Shown one piece after another: positions 24,083-32,200 of a DNA stretch of 64,000 nucleotides. The translations under genes and the position numbers were made by a program. The stretch covers positions 1 to 64,000 of the forward strand of contig CABJAN010000007.1 of the NCBI GenBank assembly GCA_902363515.1, given 5' to 3'. This stretch comes from Bacillota bacterium (GTDB lineage: Bacteria; Bacillota; Clostridia; Lachnospirales; Lachnospiraceae). Every line of letters starts with the position of its first letter. Position 1 is the stretch's first letter. Under the pieces are notes generated by a model. The model was given only the letters and a program-made list of their open reading frames with translations. It did not search any database and was not told the DNA's origin.

Positions 24083-24556
24083 CTAATATCCTAATTCCTT
24101 TACAAGTTTCTCTGCATCTTCCTTATATTCGGGATAAGCAGTCACATATAAAACAGTATTTTCTTTTTTTATAACTTTACAATGGTAATCAGAAGCCGTA
24201 ACATCATAGACCGATTGGGTATTGTTTTCATTTTCTGTAATTTTAGCAGAATTATTCTCTTTATATGTTTTATTTAGATTATCAACTGCATATTTATACA
24301 CATTAGTTGCTGATTTTTCATTTTTCATAAAATAATACTCAAATGAATATTTTTCTTCATCTACGGCAACATATATTTCTTGATAAGAATGGTCTTTTGC
24401 ACTATCTGTTTTATCTGTAACTTCCAACCCTTTTTCTTCCATTATAGTTTTAAACTTAGTGGTAGTGATTGGTTCAGAAGTTGAACTCTTACCACACCCT
24501 GATAACATAAGTATAAACACCATTGCAACTATAAATAAAAAATTTTTCTTTCTCAT
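24083..24556 (-). CDS. Predicted lipoprotein of unknown function
   Basis: A 157-residue lipoprotein. The signal MRKKNFLFIVAMVFILM leads to the lipobox LSGC. The mature domain has alternating strands and a helix (SATNVYKYAVDNLNKTY) and is rich in Lys, Glu and Thr. GAGGTG lies 7 bases before the ATG at 24556. Downstream of the DUF3592 gene in the same direction, it is likely cargo of the second element. I do not recognise a family. Confidence 0.7.
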   Translation of the reverse strand: MRKKNFLFIVAMVFILMLSGCGKSSTSEPITTTKFKTIMEEKGLEVTDKTDSAKDHSYQEIYVAVDEEKYSFEYYFMKNEKSATNVYKYAVDNLNKTYKENNSAKITENENNTQSVYDVTASDYHCKVIKKENTVLYVTAYPEYKEDAEKLVKELGY

Positions 24557-24610
24557 AAATAAGCACCTCACACTTTCTAAAAAATCATCAAAGCAAAAAA
24601 CATTGTACCG

Positions 24611-24991
24611 CTATAAGACAGTAATAAGAAATATCCCCAGTAACAATACACCTATTCCAATCATTGCAAAAAGTATACCTACAATACAACGAATATATTG
24701 TCCACTTTGCTTGATATAAGAATAATCTGGATTATTCTTATCATAAATAACATGACACTCTCCATCAAGATGAAATATATGATGTGGAGTCCAGTTTGTT
24801 TTATTTGTATATTTGCTGCTAGATACGATATATTCATATACTGCTCTGGCATTTCCATTTGATGAACTATCAATACTTACAATTTTACCGGTTGTATGTT
24901 CCTTGCATTTGATGAATTTAATAAGATTAGGAACACTAACTATTAAGCCTACGATTAAAAACAAAATTCCGATTATCCAAAATACAATCAT
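24611..24991 (-). CDS. DUF3592-like two-helix membrane protein
   Basis: A 126-residue protein with membrane segments at about 3-23 and 103-125 around an 80-residue outer or inner loop. The loop contains TGKIVSIDSSSNGNARAVYEYIV and GECHVIYDKNNPDYSYI. The layout and the VIYDKNNP motif fit DUF3592, a family of unknown function. AAGGAG lies 8 bases before the start. Confidence 0.7.
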   Translation of the reverse strand: MIVFWIIGILFLIVGLIVSVPNLIKFIKCKEHTTGKIVSIDSSSNGNARAVYEYIVSSSKYTNKTNWTPHHIFHLDGECHVIYDKNNPDYSYIKQSGQYIRCIVGILFAMIGIGVLLLGIFLITVL

Positions 24992-25007
24992 TTTAGTTTC
25001 TCCTTGA

Positions 25008-25290
25008 ATTTTTAATTTATCTTTTTCTTCATATCCATATTATAACAGTTCCATATATCCGCCACAATAAAAATCAGCATATCCTTTAAATATTTTCTGC
25101 ATTGAAAATACATACTTTTTCTTTCTTCCTCTTGAATACCAAGCACAGAAAAGAAAAAGTCCTGTCAAGAGCCTTGCCACCATTGGTGGTGCTATGCACT
25201 CTTTACTGGGCTTTTTGTTTGCTGTATCTTCTCACAAAGAGGAAAAAAGTTACTCGTCCTCATCATCAAACTGGTTATTCTGAGCCAACG
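25008..25290. other. Gene-free stretch before the second integrase
   Basis: No gene. The right part (25160-25290) looks like a Tn916-type int leader with a GCCACC/GGTGGT hairpin, and it runs into the frameshifted beginning of the integrase. Confidence 0.3.
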
Positions 25291-26425
25291 AACAGACGGA
25301 AAATACTTATATAAATATGTGGACGCATTTGGAAACACAAAATATGTGTATGCTTGGAGATTGACACCCACAGACCCGACACCAAAGGGAAAACGGGAAA
25401 AGCCCTCACTTCGTGAAATGGAACAGCAGATAAGACGGGATATTGAGGACGGTATCGACAGCACAGGCAAGAAAATGACGCTTTGCCAACTCTACGCCAA
25501 ACAGAACGCACAGAGGGCAAATGTGAAGAAAAGCACACAGAAACAACGGGAACAGCTCATGCGGTTATTGAAAGAGGACAAGTTAGGTGCTAGGAGCATT
25601 GATACGATAAAACCCTCTGACGCTAAGGAATGGGCGTTACGCATGAAAGACAAAGGCTTTTCCTATAACACCATTAACAACCATAAACGCTCATTAAAAG
25701 CGTCATTCTATATCGCCATACAAGACGATTGTGTAAGGAAGAATCCTTTTGATTTTAAGTTAAGTGAAGTCATAGAAAATGATACCAAAGAAAAAGTCGC
25801 ATTGACAGAGGAACAGGAACAAGCCTTATTGTCATTTATTAAGGCAGACAATGTTTATCACAAGCATTATGATGATGTGCTGATACTGTTAAAAACAGGA
25901 CTTCGTATCTCGGAACTGTGCGGACTGACAGTAGCCGATATTGATTTCAAGAATGAAGTTGTGATTATCGACCACCAGTTACTAAAGAGCAAGGAACAGG
26001 GCTATTATATTGAAACGCCTAAAACAAAGAGCGGAATAAGGCAAGTGCCATTAAGCAGAGAAACAATACAGGCATTTCAACGGGTTATAAAGAAACGCTC
26101 AAAGGCAGAACCGTTTGTGATAGACGGACGGAGCAATTTCCTGTTTGTCAATCATAAGGGTAAGCCCAAAGTTGCGATTGATTACAACGCCTTATTTATC
26201 CGTATGGTAAAGAAATACAACAAGCACCACAAGGACAATCTCTTGCCACATATCACACCGCATACACTACGCCATACATTCTGCACAAGACTGGCAAGCA
26301 AAAACATGAACCCGAAAGATTTACAGTATATCATGGGACATTCAAATATCAATATCACAATGAACTGGTACGCTCATGCGTCCATAGATACCGCAAAATC
26401 AGAGGTTCAGCGTCTAATCGCATAG
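25291..26425 (+). pseudogene. int: Tn916-family integrase without an intact N-terminus
   Basis: The core-binding and catalytic parts are complete: Arg in TGLRISELCGLT, HTLRHTFCTRLASKN, GHSNINITMNWYAHA with the final Tyr. The reading frame continues upstream of the GTG at 25319 through SQRTDGKYLYKY to about 25291. Before that, the expected start (MSEKRRDN-like) is present only as scrambled, out-of-frame sequence. About 30 residues of the arm-binding domain are therefore lost. A 368-residue protein from GTG could be made but should be unable to bind arm sites normally. Confidence 0.7.
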
Positions 26426-26430
26426 AAGTA

Positions 26431-26452
26431 TTTACCACGATTTTAACCACGA
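26431..26452 (+). repeat. Right paired arm-type repeats of the second element
   Basis: TTTACCACGA (26431-26440) and TTAACCACGA (26443-26452), with a further TTTACCACA at 26495-26503. Confidence 0.5.
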
Positions 26453-26673
26453 TTGACAGGGAAAATATAAGAAGATAGACCTAGATATGTGAGGTTTACC
26501 ACAAAAGAAAAATGCCCGTAGAGCCTATAAAATAAGGCTTTGCGGACATTTAAGAGGATATAAAAAGATAGTCAAAAAGACATATATAATTTTTTATTAA
26601 ATCCCATATTTAACAATCTATAAACCTAAAAAGTATAATCATTTCGCAATGTCATTCGTAATATGTATTATTC

Positions 26674-26715
26674 AATTCGCAGAATATCAAAAGTTTTATT
26701 GATATTCTGCGAATT
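26674..26715. promoter_or_regulatory. 17-bp perfect palindrome, probable operator
   Basis: AATTCGCAGAATATCAA (26674-26690) and its exact complement (26699-26715) are separated by 8 bases. No T run follows, so it is not a terminator. It overlaps the -35 box of the gene at 26771. Partial copies (TTCGCA, ATGCGAAA) lie at 26643 and 26729. Confidence 0.7.
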
Positions 26716-26727
26716 ATATTGTATGAT
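26699..26727 (+). promoter_or_regulatory. Promoter of the HTH-AAA-nuclease gene
   Basis: TTGATA (26699-26704), a 17-bp spacer and TATGAT (26722-26727). The -35 lies in the right arm of the palindrome, so a protein on the palindrome would block RNA polymerase. Confidence 0.6.
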
Positions 26728-26770
26728 ATGCGAAAGAGATGTTAATTCTTATAATGATTGGAGTTGTTAA

Positions 26771-28636
26771 ATGATGATGACATGTAAGGAAAAAGCAGTT
26801 GAATGGAGTCTTTCTATACGTTCAGTAAATAGTTTATGCAAACAAGGAAAAATTAAAGGCGCAATGAAAGTAAAAGGCATCTGGAAGATTCCGGATGATG
26901 CAGAAAAACCAATTGATGGTCGCATCACCTCTGGCGAATATACTACATCTATGGAGCCTAAAGTTCTCAAGGCTCTTCCAATAGGAATATCCGATTACGC
27001 ACGAGCCCAGTCACAATATTACTATGTGGATAAAACTTTAATGATAAAAGAATTTCTTGACCAGAAACCTCTTGTTTCTTTATTCACCAGACCCCGACGT
27101 TTTGGTAAAACTTTGAACATGGATATGCTCAGAACATTTTTTGAAATTTCAGATGAGGATACAAGCAAATATTTTGTTGGAACGAATATATGGAAATGTG
27201 GTAAGACATATCGCGACCATCAGGGAAAATATCCTGTTATTTTCCTTACTTTTAAAGATGTAAAATTTGACTCCTGGGAAATAACACTTGATAAAATAAA
27301 AGAACTTTTGCAGGCAGAATTTGGAAGACATCAGATACTTCTTAACAGCGATAAACTTGCTCAGTACGAAAAAGAATATTTTTTAAGAATTCTTAATGGA
27401 ACCGCATCAGAAGTAGATCTTACTTCTGCACTCGAAAAACTTTCACTAATGTTGAAAAAGCACTATGCTATAGCACCAATCATTATTATTGATGAATATG
27501 ATACACCGATCCAGGAAGGTTATTCAAAAGATTTCTACGATGAAATCATTGGATTTATGAGAAATTTCTTCTCTGGTGCATTCAAAGATAACAAGAACCT
27601 TTCTTATGGGTTTCTCACCGGTATCCTTAGAATCGCACAAGAAAGCATTTTCAGCGGACTTAATAATTTAAATGTGAATTCCATTATGGATTCTGAATAT
27701 GATCAATTCTTTGGATTCACTCACCAAGAAGTACATGAAATGCTTGAATACTATAACCTTCTTGATAAAGAAGAAGAACTAAAGAATTGGTATGATGGAT
27801 ATCTTTTCGGAAATGAAGAAATCTATAATCCCTGGTCCGTAATCAATTACGTATCAAAGAACTGTGTTCCACAAGCTTATTGGGTGAATACCGGAAATAA
27901 CGAGATTCTTGACGATGTGTTAAAAGTTGTAACTGATGATATTACAGAGCGTCTCCATGCTCTGTTACAAGGTGATAGTGTTGTTGCAAGAATAGATCAG
28001 AATGTTGTTTATCGTGCACTTTCCGAAGATCCTGGCAATATTTATAGTTTACTTTTAGTAGCCGGATACCTCAGGATTTCAAAGAAAGAGCTTCAACCGG
28101 ATGGTTCCTATTTATGCGAAGTATCCATTCCAAACAGAGAAATCTCCGCTGTTTATAAGAGTGAAATTCTCTCTCACTTATTACAGGTTGGCGCTATTAC
28201 AAGAACAACTGCTAATAAGATTGCTGAGAGTCTTTATATTGGCGACTTTGTGAAATTACAAAAAGCCATTGGTGAATATATGGATAAATCCATCAGTTTC
28301 TACGATGGCGGTTCCGAAGGATTTTACCACGGTTTAATCCTAGGTCTCATTGCTTTGATGGATAACCAGTACAAGATTAAATCCAACCGTGAATCCGGAG
28401 ATGGCAGATACGATATCTCCCTATTCCCGAAAACTTCAAAATATCCAGGTATCATTATGGAATTTAAATGGGGAAGCAATCTGGATTCAGATATACTTGA
28501 TAAACTCGCTAAAGATGCGTTAGATCAGATTGATACAAAACGGTATGATTCAGAAATGTCTGAGCTTGGCATTACCAATATACTCAAACTTGGAATTGCT
28601 TTTTCCGGCAAAAAATCAAAAATCAAAACAGAATAA
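26771..28636 (+). CDS. HTH-AAA-ATPase-PD(D/E)XK nuclease fusion (DUF1703 type)
   Basis: A 621-residue three-part protein. Residues 1-50 form a MerR/excisionase-like helix-turn-helix (RSVNSLCKQGKIKGAMKVKG, then IWKIPDDAEKPIDGR). From about 65 follows the AAA-ATPase-like domain common in gut bacteria: YYYVDKT, TRPRRFGKTL for the P-loop and IIIIDEYDTPI for Walker B. The C-terminus has a PD-(D/E)XK nuclease core, GRYDISLFPK then IIMEFKWG. The function of this family is not established; defence or a selfish locus have been suggested. GGAG lies 7 bases upstream. It is a single-gene unit with a palindromic operator. Confidence 0.85.
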   Translation: MMMTCKEKAVEWSLSIRSVNSLCKQGKIKGAMKVKGIWKIPDDAEKPIDGRITSGEYTTSMEPKVLKALPIGISDYARAQSQYYYVDKTLMIKEFLDQKPLVSLFTRPRRFGKTLNMDMLRTFFEISDEDTSKYFVGTNIWKCGKTYRDHQGKYPVIFLTFKDVKFDSWEITLDKIKELLQAEFGRHQILLNSDKLAQYEKEYFLRILNGTASEVDLTSALEKLSLMLKKHYAIAPIIIIDEYDTPIQEGYSKDFYDEIIGFMRNFFSGAFKDNKNLSYGFLTGILRIAQESIFSGLNNLNVNSIMDSEYDQFFGFTHQEVHEMLEYYNLLDKEEELKNWYDGYLFGNEEIYNPWSVINYVSKNCVPQAYWVNTGNNEILDDVLKVVTDDITERLHALLQGDSVVARIDQNVVYRALSEDPGNIYSLLLVAGYLRISKKELQPDGSYLCEVSIPNREISAVYKSEILSHLLQVGAITRTTANKIAESLYIGDFVKLQKAIGEYMDKSISFYDGGSEGFYHGLILGLIALMDNQYKIKSNRESGDGRYDISLFPKTSKYPGIIMEFKWGSNLDSDILDKLAKDALDQIDTKRYDSEMSELGITNILKLGIAFSGKKSKIKTE

Positions 28637-28751
28637 TTTTTTGAAAAAATTGATGCTCGGAAGGTCTGCTGACTATCCGGGCATCATCCTTTATAAACGT
28701 ATGGCTCCATACAAAGCCCATTCAGCCAATGATAAACACTCTTCCCCCATT

Positions 28752-29180
28752 CTACAAAAAACGCCCCCTAGCATCCCTAAACGCCTCATAATTTGCTGTT
28801 TCACATCCTGTGTGATAAACTGCATACTCAATCACATCAAAAATTTCCGGGGGGGGACCGAAAGGCTCCACATCCGAATGCTCCCAGAAGCAATACCTCT
28901 GCCTTATTTGCAACCGCCACCTCAAAATTCTTTGAATTTCTACTCCTGTGCAGTTTTTTAATTCCTGATAAGAAATATCTGCTTTCTTGCCGGTATTGGG
29001 ATTCACTCGATTATGAGGTATTGTTCTTAAATTTGGTGCTACACATGTGATTACGTCCACATCCCACCACCTGGATTAGTTGCAGAAGCAAAATTAAGTA
29101 CACAGACTCTTTTATTCTGCTTTGCATAACTTTCAGAAGCTTCCAAAGTTCTTTTCCCAGATACAATTACGTTACCGGCA
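28752..29180 (-). pseudogene. Remnant of a TIGR02452-type PARG-like protein
   Basis: Pieces of one family appear in order on the minus strand in different frames. GNVIVSGKRTLEAS and CVLNFASATNPGGG (about 29180-29065) come first. After a deletion follows DVITCVAPNLR, then LLLGAFGCGAF in a shifted frame. After a run of eight G (28849-28856) comes VIEYAVYHTGCETANYEAF. These are hallmark segments of the microbial poly(ADP-ribose) glycohydrolase-like family. The N-terminus, the middle and two frames are damaged. The remnant abuts the end of bcp at 29183. Confidence 0.6.
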
Positions 29181-29182
29181 TG

Positions 29183-29638
29183 TCACCCCAACTCCTGCAG
29201 CATCCTCTCCGGATCCTCTGCCGCCTTCACTTTATCATTGCTTTTTATGATGACTCCTTCTTCATCAATAAGGTAGGTGGTCCGCACCACACCCATGGAC
29301 ACTTTCCCGTAGTTCTTCTTTTCTTTCCAGACATCATAGGCTTCAATTACCTTTCGATCTGTATCAGAAAGCAGGGTGAACGCCAATCCGTACTTCTCCT
29401 CAAACTTTTTATGGGAAGCAACGGAATCTTTGCTCACTCCCAGAATGACCGCACCTTTTTCTGTAAACTGGGGATATCTTTCAGAAAAACCACAGGCCTG
29501 TTTCGTACATCCGGGTGTGTTGTCTCTTGGATAAAAATATAAAATAACTTTCTTACCAGCATAATCACTTAACTTGTGCATCTGTCCATTTTGATCCGGT
29601 AATTCAAAATCCGGCGCTTTTGTTCCTGCTTCTAACAT
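29183..29638 (-). CDS. bcp: Thiol peroxidase, Bcp-type peroxiredoxin
   Basis: A 151-residue atypical 2-Cys peroxiredoxin that reduces hydrogen peroxide and organic peroxides using thioredoxin. The active site is TPGCTKQACGF, with the peroxidatic Cys at about 46 and the likely resolving Cys five residues later. The N-terminal APDFELPDQ and the YFYPRDNTPG strand are typical. A good AGGAGG site precedes the start. It is monocistronic or second to the metal-binding fusion gene upstream; a terminator separates them. Confidence 0.93.
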   Translation of the reverse strand: MLEAGTKAPDFELPDQNGQMHKLSDYAGKKVILYFYPRDNTPGCTKQACGFSERYPQFTEKGAVILGVSKDSVASHKKFEEKYGLAFTLLSDTDRKVIEAYDVWKEKKNYGKVSMGVVRTTYLIDEEGVIIKSNDKVKAAEDPERMLQELG

Positions 29639-29687
29639 AATCCTTACCTCCTGTGTTGAAATTGGTTGATAAAAATCACCTTATTTA

Positions 29688-29732
29688 CAAAAACTGCCTG
29701 GTAAAATGTCTCTCCCACACCCACCAGGCAGT
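29688..29732 (-). terminator. Terminator of the NifX-SlyD fusion gene
   Basis: ACTGCCTGGT (29693-29702) and ACCAGGCAGT (29723-29732) form a perfect 10-bp stem, followed by five T on the minus strand. Confidence 0.8.
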
Positions 29733-29757
29733 CTCCTCTTCTTTATCGTTCTCTTTT

Positions 29758-30609
29758 TTATTTTACTTCCACCAGTTCAATGCGGAAATTCAATTCTTTT
29801 CCTGCCATTTCATGATTAGCGTCAAAGGTAATGGTTGTCTCATCCTTTGCAGTTACTTTCACAGGGAATGGCTGTCCCATCTGGTTGGTGAGATATACCT
29901 GCTGTCCTGGTTCCAGGTCTTCGGAACCTGCAAGTTCTGCGATTTCCACTGTAAAAATTGCATTTGGATTTGGCATACCATAGGCTTCTTCTGGCATCAG
30001 GTGAACGTCTACAACCTGACCAACTTCCATATCAGCCACTGCTGCGTCAAAGCCGCGAATCATCTGACCTGCTCCACAGGTAAATTCCAGTGGTTCCCCT
30101 CTGTCGTAAGAAGAATCAAACTGTGTTCCATCATTAAAAGTTCCTTTATAATGAGTGCGGCAGATTTTTCCAACATTACGTCCAGTAAGTTCCGGCTGTT
30201 TTGAGCCACATCCGCCTCCGCAGTTGCCTCCACAGCTATGTCCGTCTTCATGATTGCCACAGCTATGACCTTCTTCGTGATGATGATCACAGTTTACTCC
30301 GGTAGATACCAGTTCACCCTTCAAATAGGCTTCTACTGCCTGGTCTGTATCCCCTTTTGCTCCTGAGCATACTTCAATGCCGGCTTCCGCAAGAGCAGCC
30401 TGAGCGCCTCCTCCAAGGCCTCCGCAGATCAATACCTCTACAGAACGCTCTGCTAAAAGTCCTGCCAGAGCTCCATGTCCTGTTCCGTTGGAACTCATTA
30501 CTTCGCTGGAAACCACTTTGTTATCTTCCACTTCATATAATTTGAAATACTCTGTTTTTCCAAAATGCTGAAATACGTTTCCATTGTCATAAGTTACTGC
30601 TATTTTCAT
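29758..30609 (-). CDS. NifX/NifB-like domain fused to a SlyD-type prolyl isomerase
   Basis: A 283-residue two-domain protein. Residues 1-105 are a dinitrogenase iron-molybdenum-cofactor-binding-like domain (MKIAVTYDNGNVFQHFGKTE, ICGGLGGGAQAAL). A linker at about 106-140 is packed with His, Cys and Gly (CDHHHEEGHSCGNHEDGHSC). Residues about 145-283 are a SlyD-like FKBP peptidyl-prolyl isomerase with the inserted chaperone flap (YKGTFNDGTQFDSSY, MIRGFDAAVADMEVGQ, EEAYGMPNPN). The linker resembles the metal-binding tail of SlyD but sits between domains. A role in nickel or metal-cluster handling is inferred. Confidence 0.88.
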   Translation of the reverse strand: MKIAVTYDNGNVFQHFGKTEYFKLYEVEDNKVVSSEVMSSNGTGHGALAGLLAERSVEVLICGGLGGGAQAALAEAGIEVCSGAKGDTDQAVEAYLKGELVSTGVNCDHHHEEGHSCGNHEDGHSCGGNCGGGCGSKQPELTGRNVGKICRTHYKGTFNDGTQFDSSYDRGEPLEFTCGAGQMIRGFDAAVADMEVGQVVDVHLMPEEAYGMPNPNAIFTVEIAELAGSEDLEPGQQVYLTNQMGQPFPVKVTAKDETTITFDANHEMAGKELNFRIELVEVK

Positions 30610-30693
30610 TTTGTGTCCTCTTCTTTCTTTTTATTCGCCACCGGCGTGTACTATATTCATTTTATCACATTGCTTGTTTTTTGTGTAAACTTT

Positions 30694-32178
30694 TTATCCC
30701 AATAATTCTTTTATCATTTCTTTGTTAAATACTACCTGTGCCACATGCTCTGCCTCAATCTGATACAGGGCATTGGCCGCAATATGCTCTGCTGCCTGCT
30801 CCAGATCCCGGATTCCTGAGGTATCCTGATATTTTTCAATCACTGCATCCAGGGCTTCTTCTGTCACTACACATTCCGATTCCTTCATTCCCATGCGTTT
30901 TAATACTTTTGGAAGAGAGAATCTGGAAAAAATGATTTTCTTTTCTTCCGGTGTATAGTCTGGAATATCAATCACCGCAAATCTGGACATCAAAGGCGCG
31001 CTAATCTGCTCTTTATCATTGGCTGTGGCAATGGGATAAACACCTACAGTTGGAATCATACATTCCATGTAGTTATCGGTAAAGCCCAAATTATCCAAAA
31101 GGGTCAGCAGCACATCTGCAGGATTTCCGTTTCCTTTTCCAGCGGCAGCCTTATCTAACTCATTAATAATAAATACCAGGCTGGAAGCCCCTGCCATAGA
31201 AAAAGCCTCCATAATAATGCCCGGTTTTGCGTTGGCATACACCCTGGAGCTTCCGGTAAGCTGTTCCGGGTCATTGATGGAACTCATATCCAACGTTGTC
31301 CATGGCAGTTTCAAAATCCGCGCCACTGCATAGGCAATCTGTGATTTTCCCGTTCCTGCAGGTCCCACCAGCAAAAGTCCATAGGCAGGCAATGTATGGG
31401 TACGGTTAATCTGAATAATGGTTTCAATAATTCTCTGTTTCACCCGCTCCATGCCATACAGTTCCTCATCCAGAATCCTTCTGGCTTCTTTTGGGTCAAT
31501 GGAGCCAAAATAATTGTTCTTCCACTGAATATTCATCATAATAGAAAGGGCTCTCTGGGCATGGCGGCGTTCCTCCTGGGAAACTTCATTAGAACGTGCC
31601 ACTGCCAGATTTCTTCTTGCCCAGAGCCGGATATTATCTGGCAAAGTGCGTCCCGCACAAGTCATAAAATCGGTAATACTCTGCAAACTGGTAAGCTTCA
31701 TCTCATCCCCCAGCTCTTCTTCGTCCTCTTCTCCCACATCTTCTACAGGAGCATTGCTGGCTAAAAGCCGCTCAATCATAAATTGCAGAAATCCGTCTTC
31801 TGCAGAAAGTTTGGTGCCCCCGCCAAAAGCGATTTCCCGGATTTTATATACTGCATACCCTCTCTCCTGGTTCTCCCCGGAAAGGCGCACATTAATATGA
31901 TGCTCTCCCAGCCATCTTATAAGGCTTACAAATCTGGAATCCATCTGAAGAATATCTCCTGTTGGATTTCCTTCCTCTTCCTGAAATTCAAAGGAAGTCC
32001 TTTGATTAGGATTGGTAAAAAAACCACAGGAATGATGTGGCCATTTCTGCTTCTGATTATCCAAAATCAAGATAGGCATTTCCGGTGTGGCCTCCGGCTC
32101 ATTAGACGGAAAGGTTATGTAAGTACATTCTGCCTCTTTTTCCGTGTTAGAGACATTACTAAAATCAAATACTGGCAT
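30694..32178 (-). CDS. Lon-like AAA ATPase without a protease domain
   Basis: A 494-residue AAA protein. The first 250 residues are unassigned, with an acidic patch near 150 (EEDEEEL). The ATPase core begins at LDEELYGMERVKQRIIE, which resembles the Lon pattern. Walker A is GPAGTGKSQIA, Walker B is LVFIINELDKA, then an arginine finger region, LMSRFAVIDIPDYTPEEK. The C-terminal helical lid ends at residue 494, where Lon would continue into its serine-lysine protease. It is therefore an ATPase-only remodeller. Start 32178 has AAGGAG 8 bases upstream. Confidence 0.75.
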   Translation of the reverse strand: MPVFDFSNVSNTEKEAECTYITFPSNEPEATPEMPILILDNQKQKWPHHSCGFFTNPNQRTSFEFQEEEGNPTGDILQMDSRFVSLIRWLGEHHINVRLSGENQERGYAVYKIREIAFGGGTKLSAEDGFLQFMIERLLASNAPVEDVGEEDEEELGDEMKLTSLQSITDFMTCAGRTLPDNIRLWARRNLAVARSNEVSQEERRHAQRALSIMMNIQWKNNYFGSIDPKEARRILDEELYGMERVKQRIIETIIQINRTHTLPAYGLLLVGPAGTGKSQIAYAVARILKLPWTTLDMSSINDPEQLTGSSRVYANAKPGIIMEAFSMAGASSLVFIINELDKAAAGKGNGNPADVLLTLLDNLGFTDNYMECMIPTVGVYPIATANDKEQISAPLMSRFAVIDIPDYTPEEKKIIFSRFSLPKVLKRMGMKESECVVTEEALDAVIEKYQDTSGIRDLEQAAEHIAANALYQIEAEHVAQVVFNKEMIKELLG

Positions 32179-32200
32179 ATTCAAAACTCCTTTTCTTTTA

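Larger units (their letters stand above)
23928..26569 (+). mobile_element. Decayed Tn916-like element remnant
   Basis: A 2.6 kb region that begins where a host gene is cut off and ends after an integrase remnant. TAATCGCATA occurs at 23928-23937 and 26415-26424. Paired TTTACCACGA repeats lie near both ends. The 13-mer GATATAAAAAGAT (26557-26569) matches the right end of the larger element. Only a lipoprotein, a DUF3592 gene and the integrase remnant remain, with no mobilization genes. The boundaries are approximate. Confidence 0.5.

Noticed and set aside
26674..26715. The 17-bp palindrome as a transcription terminator
   Set aside because: No T run follows on either strand and the right arm contains the -35 of the next gene.
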